From: Acinetobacter populi
GTDB lineage: Bacteria > Pseudomonadota > Gammaproteobacteria > Pseudomonadales > Moraxellaceae
Reading direction: 5' to 3'
NCBI RefSeq assembly: GCF_002174125.1
Contig: NZ_NEXX01000001.1
Location: 930,001 to 994,000 of the forward strand
DNA length: 64,000 bases
In this document: piece by piece, positions 1-8,500 of the stretch
Position numbering within the stretch: the stretch's first letter is position 1
How the letters are laid out: every line of letters begins with the position of its first letter
Position numbers and translations under genes: made by a program
Notes under the pieces: generated by a model
Database searches by the model: none
The model's input: only the letters and a program-made list of their open reading frames with translations
Told to the model about the DNA's origin: nothing

Positions 1-1403
1 TGATTGGCAATCATCGCATAGGCCTGTGCCAATTGTAGTACGGTCGCATTTAGACCATAACCATACGACATGGTTGCAACTTCGGATACATTCCATTTAC
101 TCGGTGGCAAAATCAAACCAGCACTTTCACCCGGGAAACCTACAGCCGAGCGCTTGCCAAAACCAATCTTTTTATAAAACGTCGGTAAAGTGGAATAAGG
201 CAAGGATAAGGCAATTTTTGAGGCCCCCACATTGGAGGATTTAATTAATACCCCGCCTAAAGTCAATGCACCATAATTATGTGTATCACGAATGGTATGG
301 TTACCAATCCGCATCGAGCCGGGGCTGGTATTAATAATTGTTGTTGGCTGGAATTTACCACTCTCCAGACCCATTAGCACGGTGAACGGCTTCATGGTCG
401 AACCAGGTTCAAATGAGTCAACTGCGCCACGATTCCGCATCGCATCCTGATTACTTAAGCCCTTCGGATCATTCGGGTTATATGATGGCCAGCTACTCAT
501 GGCCAGAATTTCACCAGTTTTGACATCAACCGCAATTGCAGTGGCAGAACGGGCATTATTGGCAACACCTGCTGCAGTCAACTCACGATACATGATGTAT
601 TGCAAACGTGAGTCAATACTCAAAGTGATGTTCTCACCGCCATTGCCCTGTGTGATCACTTCTTCAACTTTTAAGCGATTACCTTTACGATCCCGAAGTA
701 CCCGCTGCTCACCGTCGACACCTGCCAACCGCTTATTCAACTGCATTTCCAGCCCTTCAATCCCAACACCATTACTATTGGTTAAACCAATAATCTGTGC
801 ATTCGGCTGGGGCTGCGGATAATAGCGTTTATAATCTTTTTCGGTATAAACACCCTGAAATTTATGCGCCATAATGGCATCTGCTTGTGCAGGTGGTACC
901 TGACGTTTTAAAGGTAGATAACGTGAGCGTGCCCGACGCTGCATGTCTTGCTGCAATTTGGCTGCATCAATCCCTACGACTTGAGCCAGTTTATCAAGAT
1001 CAAAACTTTTCTGCGGTAATGCACGCTTTAATTTGGCATTATGCGGATCTTTTTTGAGTTCCTGAGAAATTTTTTCAAACTGTGCCTTAGCTTCAAAATA
1101 ATCCTTGGGATCAATCACAACCGTCATTACCGGCGTACTGATGGCCAATGGTACGCCATGGCGATCACTGATCACGCCACGCATTGCCCGAATCACTTCG
1201 GTATGGGAGATATTGGCATCTGCCTTTTCTTGCAAAAAGTCACTATCGAGGATCTGTACCCAAAAAGCACGGCCAATCAATAAAATAAACGCAGCAAATG
1301 CAGCAAACCACAGTAACCGAAAACGCCACATATCCTGCGCGAGTGTAGGCTTGGCACTGACAGCACTTTTCCGCTGTTTCGTCTTTTTTGTAGGAGCAAC
1401 CAT
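1..1403 (-). CDS. ftsI: Peptidoglycan D,D-transpeptidase FtsI (PBP3), 3' end cut by window
   Basis: Septal class B penicillin-binding protein that cross-links peptidoglycan at the division site from the periplasmic side of the inner membrane. The visible 467 residues start at the ATG at 1403-1401. A basic cytoplasmic tail (residues 1-27) precedes one membrane anchor with the run LLWFAAFAAFILLIG. A PBP-dimer domain follows. The transpeptidase domain shows the active-site STMK motif (Ser about 335, in EPGSTMKPF) and an SSN motif near residue 390. The KTG motif expected near residue 530 lies outside the window, so the C-terminal part is missing only because of the window edge. It follows ftsL after 24 bases, as in the dcw cluster. 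Very sure of the family. Confidence 0.96.
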   Translation of the reverse strand, partial: MVAPTKKTKQRKSAVSAKPTLAQDMWRFRLLWFAAFAAFILLIGRAFWVQILDSDFLQEKADANISHTEVIRAMRGVISDRHGVPLAISTPVMTVVIDPKDYFEAKAQFEKISQELKKDPHNAKLKRALPQKSFDLDKLAQVVGIDAAKLQQDMQRRARSRYLPLKRQVPPAQADAIMAHKFQGVYTEKDYKRYYPQPQPNAQIIGLTNSNGVGIEGLEMQLNKRLAGVDGEQRVLRDRKGNRLKVEEVITQGNGGENITLSIDSRLQYIMYRELTAAGVANNARSATAIAVDVKTGEILAMSSWPSYNPNDPKGLSNQDAMRNRGAVDSFEPGSTMKPFTVLMGLESGKFQPTTIINTSPGSMRIGNHTIRDTHNYGALTLGGVLIKSSNVGASKIALSLPYSTLPTFYKKIGFGKRSAVGFPGESAGLILPPSKWNVSEVATMSYGYGLNATVLQLAQAYAMIAN

Positions 1404-1427
1404 TGCTGTGTCTTTCGCCTCACATCA

Positions 1428-1736
1428 TTATTTTGTTGAAATCACGACAGTTTGAGTAGCAGGAGGAGAATACATACGCAATTGCGTCACCGCCCGGGAA
1501 CCAATCTGGGCTGTCGCACCAAACGTTTGTTGCTCAATCAGCAAACGTCCCCATTCTGCATTCAAATCATCTTTTTCTTTCATTAAATTATTATAACCAC
1601 GATAATCATGGCGATAATTAAATACCTGATTCACCACCATAAATGCACTGCCCATGATCGCAATGATGATCAATAGAACAATCGCCACCTGTTGCAAAAT
1701 GCTTTTCTCAATTAGTTTATGGTTTTTGATCATCAT
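1428..1736 (-). CDS. ftsL: Cell division protein FtsL
   Basis: Small bitopic division protein (102 residues) that joins FtsB and FtsQ in the divisome and helps activate FtsWI. The sequence shows a short basic N-terminus, one membrane segment at about residues 15-36 (VAIVLLIIIAIMGSAFMVV) and a periplasmic coiled-coil-prone region with the typical LNAEWGRLLIEQ stretch. Length and location between rsmH and ftsI fit FtsL, whose sequence is otherwise poorly conserved. Two adjacent ATGs (1736 and 1733) could serve as start. The gene begins 3 bases after the rsmH stop, so it is probably translated in coupling with rsmH. Confidence 0.92.
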   Translation of the reverse strand: MMIKNHKLIEKSILQQVAIVLLIIIAIMGSAFMVVNQVFNYRHDYRGYNNLMKEKDDLNAEWGRLLIEQQTFGATAQIGSRAVTQLRMYSPPATQTVVISTK

Positions 1737-1739
1737 ATT

Positions 1740-2651
1740 TTAATGTTCCAGTCGCTCTGCCACACGTAACCACGCACTACGAGAACGTGGATTCTCTTTT
1801 ACTTCCGCAGCACTTGGTGCAATACGTGCAATTTTTTTCAGGGTACGAGTGTCTTTTTGTGCCTGTGGCATGCCCCAATCCTGTTCCGGCAGTGTTGATT
1901 CCTTCTGGATAAACTGTTTGATTAAACGATCTTCCAGAGAATGAAAACTAATCACTGCCAAGCGCCCATGAGATTTAAGCATACTGACCGCTTGCGGTAA
2001 AAATGTTTCAACATCGTCCAGTTCCTTATTAATCGCAATACGGATCGCCTGAAAGGTTCGGGTCGCAGGATGTTTATGTTTTTCCCATTTGGGATGGGCA
2101 ACTTTTACAATCTCGGCCAGTTGCGCAGTGGTTTCAATCAAACCTGCCTGCTTAATCGCTCGGGCAATACGGCGGCTGTAACGTTCTTCGCCATATTTAA
2201 AAATAACATTGGCAAGGTCTGTTTCATCCATTGCCACCAACCATTGCGCTGCGGTTTGTCCCTGTGAATTGTCCATCCGCATATCCAGCGGTCCATCATG
2301 CATAAAGCTAAAGCCGCGTTCAGCTTGATCCAGTTGCGGAGATGACACACCAAGATCTGCCATAATCCCTTCAACAGACGCAATACCCAATTGCTGTAAT
2401 TGCGCTGCAAGATCGGCAAAGCTGGCATGCACAATCTGAAACCGTGAATCCTCACTGGCAAGTTCAGCCGCTGCTGCCAATGCCTGCGGATCTTTATCAA
2501 AAGCAATTACTTTTGCATCTGCGTCCAAACGGGATAATAATTCACGGCTATGTCCACCTCGACCAAAAGTCGCATCGACAAAAATACCGGTTGTTTTTTG
2601 TCCCAAAACAGCATCAACAGTTTCATGGAGCAGGACGGAAATATGAGACAT
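1740..2651 (-). CDS. rsmH: 16S rRNA (cytosine1402-N4)-methyltransferase RsmH (MraW)
   Basis: SAM-dependent methyltransferase that modifies C1402 of 16S rRNA in the decoding centre. The 303 residues match the usual length. The N-terminus has the family signature HISVLLHETVDAV followed by the SAM-binding glycine motif VDATFGRGGHS. Further blocks typical of MraW are visible: ADLGVSSPQLD, RGFSFMHDGPLDMRM, HPATRTFQAIRIAIN and VISFHSLEDRLIKQF. It is the first gene of the dcw cluster here. No mraZ is visible upstream, where a LysR-type gene sits instead on the same strand. Confidence 0.97.
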   Translation of the reverse strand: MSHISVLLHETVDAVLGQKTTGIFVDATFGRGGHSRELLSRLDADAKVIAFDKDPQALAAAAELASEDSRFQIVHASFADLAAQLQQLGIASVEGIMADLGVSSPQLDQAERGFSFMHDGPLDMRMDNSQGQTAAQWLVAMDETDLANVIFKYGEERYSRRIARAIKQAGLIETTAQLAEIVKVAHPKWEKHKHPATRTFQAIRIAINKELDDVETFLPQAVSMLKSHGRLAVISFHSLEDRLIKQFIQKESTLPEQDWGMPQAQKDTRTLKKIARIAPSAAEVKENPRSRSAWLRVAERLEH

Positions 2652-2782
2652 GTATAATCAACAATTTAAAGTAAGACGAACCCAAGTTTAAGTTGCTAAT
2701 TATTCAATGATTAGCAAAAATGACCAAGCGGCTTTTTGTATATAATTTTAAAATTATGCAACTTTGGGATAAATTTCCATAA

Positions 2783-3706
2783 TTATACGCTGATTTTCGG
2801 GTTTATTGATTCATTCCCCCGGTATTTTTGCAATTTCTCTGCCAGAAATGCAATTAATAGACTCACCCGTTTTGGTAAATGTTCCTGTTGATAATACACC
2901 GCGTGAATATTCTGATAATACAAGGTATTTTGTTCTTCCAGCAATGCCACCAGTTTGCCCTCTTTTAAATCTTTTGCCACCAAAAACTGTGATAAACAGG
3001 TAATGCCATTACCCAGTAAAGTCAATTGCCGTACCGTTTCACCATTTGAGGCTTTTAATTTGGGTTGAACTGTTAAAAATTGATCATTAATTTTTAACGG
3101 CCAAGTATTTAAGGTGGGCACTTTGCTAAAACCAATCAATTGATGCTGCAATAAATCTTGTGCTGTTTCCGGATAACCTGCCCGTGCCAGATATTCCGGA
3201 CTTGCCACAATATACAAGCGACTCCGGCACAGTAATTTTGCATGCAGGCTAGAATCATTGAGCTGTCCAAAACGAATCGCTACATCTGTTCTTTGTTCAA
3301 GCAAATCAATCACCTGATCATTACTATTCAATTCAATTTCGATACAGGGATAACGCTGCATAAACTCCTGTATTAAAGGTGCGATCACATGCAGAACAAA
3401 GGGTGTTGCCGAATCTATGCGTATTAAACCTGAGATTTCATGATCAAATCGCAATAAAGCATCTTCTGCTTCACCAAGATCATTGAGAATTTTTCGTGCC
3501 TTATCCAGAAATAATTGCCCTTCCTGCGTTAGTTTTAATTTTCGTGTGGTACGCTCAAGTAAAGTGACATTCAGTTTGGATTCGAGACGCTGTAAAGCCC
3601 GACTTACTCCCGATGTGGTCTGGTTCAACTGCTGTGCTGCATACACAATCGAACCCGCATCAACAATAGTGACAAAAGCAAGTAATTCTTCAATCGAAGA
3701 TTTCAT
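2783..3706 (-). CDS. LysR-family transcriptional regulator
   Basis: DNA-binding regulator of 307 residues. The N-terminal winged helix-turn-helix (about residues 1-60) has the classical pattern FVTIVDAGSIVYAAQQLNQTTSGVSRALQRLESKL. The C-terminal effector-binding domain (about 90-295) is of the periplasmic-binding-protein type. It is divergent from dkgB and the MFS exporter, with 154 bases between the two starts, so it most likely controls those two genes as well as itself. The effector cannot be deduced. Its C-terminus, with the strongly basic AEKLQKYRGN end, is ordinary. Confidence 0.9.
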   Translation of the reverse strand: MKSSIEELLAFVTIVDAGSIVYAAQQLNQTTSGVSRALQRLESKLNVTLLERTTRKLKLTQEGQLFLDKARKILNDLGEAEDALLRFDHEISGLIRIDSATPFVLHVIAPLIQEFMQRYPCIEIELNSNDQVIDLLEQRTDVAIRFGQLNDSSLHAKLLCRSRLYIVASPEYLARAGYPETAQDLLQHQLIGFSKVPTLNTWPLKINDQFLTVQPKLKASNGETVRQLTLLGNGITCLSQFLVAKDLKEGKLVALLEEQNTLYYQNIHAVYYQQEHLPKRVSLLIAFLAEKLQKYRGNESINPKISV

Positions 3707-3860
3707 TTGATCACCGCACTTTATTGTTGAGTTTTAGTCAATAATATTTTGCAGATCATCTGGTTTTTTTGCAACAAAAATCCAAGCAAAATACCTATCA
3801 AGACAAGACTGTATATGCTATGCAGTCTAATACCAGAGATAAAACCTGAGGTAAAGAAAG

Positions 3861-4664
3861 ATGACTATTCCAAAATTTGGCGTTGGTACATTTCGTTTAA
3901 AAGACCAAGTGGTGATTGATTCGGTCAAAACAGCCCTTGAGGTCGGCTATCGTGCCATTGATACTGCACAAATATATGACAATGAAGCACAGGTGGGTCA
4001 GGCCATTGCCGAAAGTGGTATTGCCCGACAGGATTTGTTTATTACCACAAAAATCTGGACAGACCATTATTCCCGTGAAAAATTAATCCCAAGTTTAAAA
4101 GAAAGTCTTCAAAAGTTAAAAACTGATGCGGTCAATCTAACCCTAATTCACTGGCCCGCACCCAAACAAGGTTTTTCGATTGCGGAGATTGTGGAAAATC
4201 TTTATGAAGCACAACAACAAGGTTTAACGCAATATATTGGGGTATCCAACTTTAATATTGCCGAAGTACAACAAGCCATTGATGCGGTAGGCAAAGAAAA
4301 TATTATTACCAATCAAATTGAACTAAGTCCGTATCTACAAAATGAAAAAGTGGCAAATTTCTTAACCAGCCAGAATATTGATGTCACTTCCTATATGACC
4401 CTAGCCTATGGCAAAGTTCTGAATGACCCTGTATTACAAGAGATTGCCCAACAACATCAAGCCAATAGCGCACAAATTGCGTTGGCATGGGCATTACAAA
4501 AAGGCTATGCAGTGATTCCATCTTCAACCAAACGGGAACATCTGATCAGTAATTTACAGGCACAGGACATCCGCTTAAGTGCAGATGAAATGCAACTGAT
4601 CGCTGCGCTTGAACGCAATGGCCGAGAAGTTGATCCGGAACAACTGGCACCATTATGGGATTAA
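3861..4664 (+). CDS. dkgB: Aldo/keto reductase, 2,5-diketo-D-gluconate reductase B (DkgB) type
   Basis: NADPH-dependent cytosolic aldo/keto reductase of 267 residues, the same length as E. coli DkgB, to which it is recognisably close over its whole length. Visible AKR features are GVGTFRLKD at the N-terminus, the catalytic Asp/Tyr pair in [12 protein letters not shown], Lys in ITTKIW, His in LTLIHWPAP, and the cofactor-binding [11 protein letters not shown] near residue 215. DkgB acts on 2,5-diketogluconate, methylglyoxal and similar carbonyls; the true substrate here is inferred only. The gene is followed after 10 bases by an MFS exporter and is divergent from a LysR regulator, suggesting a small stress or detoxification operon. 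Confidence 0.92.
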   Translation: MTIPKFGVGTFRLKDQVVIDSVKTALEVGYRAIDTAQIYDNEAQVGQAIAESGIARQDLFITTKIWTDHYSREKLIPSLKESLQKLKTDAVNLTLIHWPAPKQGFSIAEIVENLYEAQQQGLTQYIGVSNFNIAEVQQAIDAVGKENIITNQIELSPYLQNEKVANFLTSQNIDVTSYMTLAYGKVLNDPVLQEIAQQHQANSAQIALAWALQKGYAVIPSSTKREHLISNLQAQDIRLSADEMQLIAALERNGREVDPEQLAPLWD

Positions 4665-4674
4665 GGTTTTAGCA

Positions 4675-5835
4675 ATGAAGCTCAATTTTCCCTTACTTGC
4701 ACTAGCAATTGGTGCATTTGCCATCGGTACGACCGAATTTTCACCGATGGGTTTTCTCCCACAAATTGCACAAGGCATGGATATTTCCATTCCACAAGCC
4801 GGTATGCTCATCACTGCCTATGCGCTGGGTGTGATGATTGGCGCACCATTGATGACGCTGTGGTTTAGCCGGTTTCCACAGCGTAAAGCATTGATGTTAC
4901 TTATGGTACTTTTCACCATTGGTAACTTACTGGCAGCCTTTTCCCCCAACTATCTGGGTTTAATGGCAGCACGGATTATTACCAGCTTAAATCATGGTGC
5001 TTTTTTTGGGATTGGTTCTGTCGTTGCGGCCAGCCTCGTCCCCAAGGATAAACAGGCCAGTGCGGTGGCGACCATGTTTATGGGCTTAACCATTGCCAAT
5101 ATCGGTGGCGTCCCCTTAGCAACATGGTTTGGACAAAATGTGGGTTGGCGTATGTCCTTTGCAGCGATTGCAATTTTAGGTGTGATCACTATTTTGTCCC
5201 TAGGCAAAGCCTTACCCAAAGGTCAGGCCGGACATCCACCCAATGTCAAACAGGAACTTAAAGTCTTGACGCGCGGACCTGTCATTCTGGCCTTACTCAC
5301 CACAGTCATGAGTGCTGGTGCCATGTTTACCCTGTACACTTATATTGCGCCAAGTTTAAAAAACTTTAACAATGCAACACCCCAACTGATTACCATTATG
5401 CTGATTTTAATTGGTATTGGCTTTTCCATCGGTAATCATCTCGGTGGGAAATTTGCCGACCGCTCAATTGATAAAACCCTGATCGGTTTTTTAGTATTGC
5501 TAATGTTGATGATGGTACTTTTCCCATTTTTGGCAAAAACAACCATCGGTGCTGGTATTGCGTTAGTGATCTGGGGTGCAGCTGCCTTTGCTGTGGTTCC
5601 ACCATTACAAATGCGCGTCATGTCGGTTGCCCACGATGCGCCAGGGTTGGCATCTTCCGTCAACATTGGAGCCTTTAATCTGGGTAATGCCATTGGCGCA
5701 GCAGCCGGTGCAGCAGTATTAAGTCTGGGCTGGAGTTATACAGCCGTTTCCTTTGCTGGTGCAATGTTGGCTGGATTAGGTTTAATATTGGTGTTTTTCC
5801 AAATGAAAAATATTCCTCAAACACTTACCCAATAA
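4675..5835 (+). CDS. MFS transporter, AraJ/YdhP-like
   Basis: Inner-membrane major facilitator of 386 residues with about 12 predicted membrane spans. The start at 4675 was chosen because the protein then begins with MKLNFPLLALAIGAFAIGTT, the usual start of this drug-H+ antiporter-like subfamily, whereas an upstream in-frame ATG at 4609 would overlap dkgB. Landmarks include FSPMGFLPQIAQ after helix 1, TAYALGVMIGAP in helix 2 and LVPKDKQASAVATMFMGLT between helices 4 and 5. It is co-directional with dkgB and 10 bases behind it. Export of a small polar compound is the family expectation; the substrate is unknown. Confidence 0.88.
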   Translation: MKLNFPLLALAIGAFAIGTTEFSPMGFLPQIAQGMDISIPQAGMLITAYALGVMIGAPLMTLWFSRFPQRKALMLLMVLFTIGNLLAAFSPNYLGLMAARIITSLNHGAFFGIGSVVAASLVPKDKQASAVATMFMGLTIANIGGVPLATWFGQNVGWRMSFAAIAILGVITILSLGKALPKGQAGHPPNVKQELKVLTRGPVILALLTTVMSAGAMFTLYTYIAPSLKNFNNATPQLITIMLILIGIGFSIGNHLGGKFADRSIDKTLIGFLVLLMLMMVLFPFLAKTTIGAGIALVIWGAAAFAVVPPLQMRVMSVAHDAPGLASSVNIGAFNLGNAIGAAAGAAVLSLGWSYTAVSFAGAMLAGLGLILVFFQMKNIPQTLTQ

Positions 5836-5843
5836 TATTGATC

Positions 5844-5998
5844 ATTGCACAAGTTTATCCATAAGCTTGTGCATAACCCTTTATTTATCCACAGCCAAAC
5901 CAAAGTGACGTAAATTTTCCTGTTCATACGGTGCATCTTCAGCCGAATAACGTCAGCCGTCTATATCGTACACTTTGGTGATCTGCCCTATAATGCTT
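5844..5998 (-). pseudogene. Duplicated 3' fragment of the polysaccharide deacetylase gene (direct-repeat copy A)
   Basis: This stretch is a second copy of the last ~100 bases of the deacetylase gene plus its 3' flank, whose intact version is at 7079-7222. By eye there are about ten mismatches in 144 positions and no gaps (offset 1235). Read on the minus strand it still encodes the deacetylase tail (EDAPYEQENLRHFGL) ending in the same VDK-stop, but a TGA interrupts the frame where the intact gene has Leu in GIDGLRY. It cannot be a working gene. It marks the left border of the inserted lipoprotein cassette. Confidence 0.9.
5989..5994 (+). promoter_or_regulatory. Candidate -10 box of the lipoprotein gene
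   Basis: A perfect TATAAT lies 28 bases before the lipoprotein start. It sits at the right edge of repeat copy A, where the intact parental copy reads GAGAAT, so the hexamer exists only in the duplicated copy. No good -35 box is seen at 16-18 bases upstream (TCGTAC/CGTACA). Confidence 0.45.
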
Positions 5999-6021
5999 CT
6001 ACCTAAAAGCAGATACTTGAT

Positions 6022-6738
6022 ATGAATAAATTAATATTGCAACTGGGTATAACTTTAATTCTATCCACACTTCTACTCTGTAGTGGCTGTGCAACACTTT
6101 ACCTAAATGCCAGATATCCTGTAACAAACCTCGAAAAAAATTATCAAACTATTGATAGTGATGAACTTATTGCCGTTGCTCATCCTGTCCAGCTCAACCA
6201 ATTGGTCACTGCAATATTTATAGGAAAAAAATATCATTACCAGAGTATTCAAGGACATCATCAACTCAATAATATTATTCAAACCTTAACTGATGAAGAA
6301 CGTCTGATAAGCGCTGACCCGTTAAATTTCATCCTGTATCCAGATCATCAAAGTTTTAAAACACGTATTAACTTTATCCATCCCATACCAATCTCACAAT
6401 TAACGACAGATAAGAAAAAACAGTTACTTACATTGGGTTTTAATACTACGTCCAACCATGATGCAGGACAATCAGATGAACAGTATATGACAGCGCAAAT
6501 TGATATTATGGGTTATATTCATTCAGCAGAATTGACACAACCGATTCAACATTATCTTGAGCAAAGCATTCCCATAAAAATTCAATACGAAACCGAAAAA
6601 AGGACCTTCAAAAACCAAAATCTGCTTAAACAGATCGTTCTCACACCTTTGGCAATCGGCTATGATGTGATCACCTTTCCAATTACATTGGGAACTTTAT
6701 ATGAGATTTCTAGGCAAAAAAACACGACATCACAATAA
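6022..6738 (+). CDS. Putative lipoprotein of unknown function
   Basis: A 238-residue protein that I do not recognise. The first 23 residues form a lipoprotein-type signal (one Lys, then a leucine-rich core LILSTLLL, then CSGC), predicting lipidation at the second Cys of CSGC (residue 23). The mature part is polar, without obvious repeats or catalytic motifs. Near the C-terminus a hydrophobic stretch PLAIGYDVITFPITLGTLYE resembles the ending of other small enterobacterial-type lipoproteins. The Shine-Dalgarno sequence is weak. The gene is enclosed by two copies of the deacetylase 3' end, so it is an acquired cassette. Immunity protein or surface lipoprotein are possible roles, but nothing in the sequence decides this. 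Confidence 0.75.
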   Translation: MNKLILQLGITLILSTLLLCSGCATLYLNARYPVTNLEKNYQTIDSDELIAVAHPVQLNQLVTAIFIGKKYHYQSIQGHHQLNNIIQTLTDEERLISADPLNFILYPDHQSFKTRINFIHPIPISQLTTDKKKQLLTLGFNTTSNHDAGQSDEQYMTAQIDIMGYIHSAELTQPIQHYLEQSIPIKIQYETEKRTFKNQNLLKQIVLTPLAIGYDVITFPITLGTLYEISRQKNTTSQ

Positions 6739-7078
6739 GATGAATCTAGCCATAACGTGAATTCAGGATAAGATGAGTAGAAAAAATCGATTTCGTAGCA
6801 GTGTCCGCTGCTTGTCCGAGGTTAGTAAGTTGTCTGCAAAATAATGGTTTTCAATTAATTTGTTTTTTTAGCGGTATTTGACCGAGTTTGCAGCGGACAA
6901 ATGGTTTTGCCTACTTTTCCCGAAAGCCTTGTGAGGCAATGCCTCTCAGGTCGAACCGAAGGTTAAACCAGATATATGAGCCTATAATGTAAGACTCCGT
7001 CGTGATTCTTTCATTGAAATTAATTTGATCTATATAAAACAAGTGCTTTTATCCCGAACAGACGTTAACCATAATTTT
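6739..7078. other. Non-coding tail of the lipoprotein cassette
   Basis: About 340 bases without a credible gene. Visible structure: a perfect 10-bp inverted repeat TGTCCGCTGC (6802-6811) / GCAGCGGACA (6890-6899) spanning an AT-rich centre, and a short palindrome GAGGCAATGCCTC near 6930-6945. No T-run follows either arm closely, so neither is a convincing terminator. It may be a decayed remnant of the DNA that came with the lipoprotein gene. Confidence 0.5.
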
Positions 7079-7222
7079 ATTGCACACGTTTATCCATAAG
7101 CTTGTGCATAACCATTTACTTATCCACAGTCAAACCAAAGTGACGTAAATTTTCCTGTTCATAAGGTGCATCTTCAGCCGGATAACGTAAGCCGTCTATA
7201 CCGTACACTTTTGCGATCTGCC
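7079..7222. repeat. Direct-repeat copy B (3' end of the intact deacetylase gene)
   Basis: Partner of the copy at 5844-5987, in the same orientation and about 93% identical by eye. Copy B contains the true deacetylase stop codon at 7116-7118. Both copies hold a perfect TTATCCACA (5885-5893 and 7120-7128) and an inverted TTATGCACA just upstream. The two copies enclose the lipoprotein gene and a non-coding tail. Confidence 0.9.
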
Positions 7223-8021
7223 AGAGAATACTTTCACCGGCGGGTAAAACATTGAGTTGAATTTTATACACTGGATCCTGATAGGCAGCATCACTATCAA
7301 TAAATTGCCAGCCCTGTTGCCGAAATGCGGTGATCACATCGCCAAGCCATGCAGCGTTAATCGCACGAACATGCAGTAATAATACATGCTTGGGTGAACG
7401 TCCCAACGTTTTTTCTGCCAGACAATCATAATAAGCAGCCCGATCTAGCAAATGCGCAATATAAGCCTGTTTTAATTTGCTTAAACTGACTTGATCATTG
7501 GCAGTTTGATATTGCATAAAAAGTTGATTGTAATACCAGTCACTGGCATCCATACTCACCGCACCCGATTGATAATGATGCTGCGCCAGCCATTGTCTTA
7601 CGCCATCTCTTTTTTGCTGAGTATTGCCTTCTTTTAAAAAAGGAAAACGATAACGTGGCACAAATCCCTGCAACGGCTTAAAGTAACTATCTCCACGTTG
7701 CATACTGTCTAAATACGCCGCCAAGCTAACATCATCATGATTTAAATTCTGGTGCAGATCACTATGGTTACCGATTCGATGCCCTTGTTGTCCCCATTCG
7801 GAGACTAAAGCCAACCCCTGTTCATAGCCAATTTTACTGAGTGATGGAAATAGAATCGCTTTGATCTGGTTTTGATACAAGGTCGCTAAAATATCATGAT
7901 TAATCTGCTTGGCCTGTACTTCAATTTGCGGGTCTAATCCATCATCAAAACTTAAAGCCAGTTGTTTGGCAGAGGCAAAGCCATTGAATAATAAAAATAG
8001 TATTGCTAGCCAATGCTGCAT
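7116..8021 (-). CDS. Polysaccharide deacetylase family protein (NodB fold), secreted
   Basis: A 301-residue protein with a signal peptide (MQHWLAILFLLFNGFASA, cleavage after about residue 18). The NodB homology domain starts at once with the motif LALSFDDGLDP (catalytic and metal Asp) and continues with IGNHSDLHQNL, which supplies the HxxxH metal-binding pair. A later LLLHVRAINA block carries the usual late His. Substrate (chitin, PNAG, peptidoglycan or other) is unknown. The protein should act in the periplasm or outside. The gene's 3' end is duplicated at 5844-5998. Its stop codon lies next to a DnaA-box-like TTATCCACA. Confidence 0.88.
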   Translation of the reverse strand: MQHWLAILFLLFNGFASAKQLALSFDDGLDPQIEVQAKQINHDILATLYQNQIKAILFPSLSKIGYEQGLALVSEWGQQGHRIGNHSDLHQNLNHDDVSLAAYLDSMQRGDSYFKPLQGFVPRYRFPFLKEGNTQQKRDGVRQWLAQHHYQSGAVSMDASDWYYNQLFMQYQTANDQVSLSKLKQAYIAHLLDRAAYYDCLAEKTLGRSPKHVLLLHVRAINAAWLGDVITAFRQQGWQFIDSDAAYQDPVYKIQLNVLPAGESILWQIAKVYGIDGLRYPAEDAPYEQENLRHFGLTVDK

Positions 8022-8186
8022 GTATATTTCCTAGAGGAAAATTATCGGTATAAGATACCAAAACTAACCCACTACATATCAAAAATATATGATTTCAATA
8101 AAATTGGCTGTAAAAAAACAATGATGTTTAACAAATTAAAGAAGAATATTCTCAATAACAGGTATATCATTAAATTTACTTTATAT

Positions 8187-8207
8187 TAGTACTAAATAAT
8201 AGTACTA
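8187..8207. promoter_or_regulatory. Twin palindrome upstream of hicA, candidate HicB operator
   Basis: Two identical copies of the self-complementary octamer TAGTACTA (8187-8194 and 8200-8207) are separated by AATAA. Centres are 13 bp apart. The pair lies 29 bases before the hicA ATG within the AT-rich promoter zone, where HicB antitoxins of the ribbon-helix-helix type usually bind. Autoregulation is inferred. Confidence 0.6.
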
Positions 8208-8235
8208 TTTATAAAAAGAATTTGTGATCTGGTCA

Positions 8236-8490
8236 ATGAAAAAACAGCATCAAAAAACTTTAGAAGCCATTTTTAAAAAACCAATATCTGGGAACATTGC
8301 ATGGAAAGATATTGAATCGTTATTTAAGGGTTTAGGTGCCGAAATTGAAGAACGTGAAGGATCACGTATTGCTGTTATTTTATTTGGTCAGGTAAAGGTA
8401 TTTCATCGACCTCATCCACAACCAACCACGGATAAAGGTGCTATAGCATCTATAAGAGCGTGGCTTAGTTTAAATGATGTTACACCATAA
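8236..8490 (+). CDS. hicA: HicA-type mRNA interferase toxin
   Basis: Small toxin of 84 residues with a double-stranded-RNA-binding-like fold. The body runs TLEAIFKKPISGNIAWKDIE, then LFKGLGAEIEEREGSRIAV, and ends with the conserved VKVFHRPHPQ that contains the catalytic His. HicA cleaves mRNA and is neutralised by HicB. ATG 8236 was chosen; a GTG at 8224 would add four residues, and neither has a strong ribosome binding site. It is followed after 10 bases by hicB, the toxin-first order normal for this family. Both are unlike the flanking housekeeping genes and typical of mobile accessory DNA. Confidence 0.9.
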   Translation: MKKQHQKTLEAIFKKPISGNIAWKDIESLFKGLGAEIEEREGSRIAVILFGQVKVFHRPHPQPTTDKGAIASIRAWLSLNDVTP

Positions 8491-8500
8491 GGAGTCAGTA

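Noticed and set aside
6739..7078. The 10-bp inverted repeat after the lipoprotein gene as a terminator
   Set aside because: The arms are almost 80 bases apart and no T-run follows them.
5844..7222. The cassette repeats as dif or pdif sites used by Xer recombinases
   Set aside because: No XerC/XerD arm sequences with a 6-bp spacer were seen in either repeat; the repeats are simply copies of gene ends.
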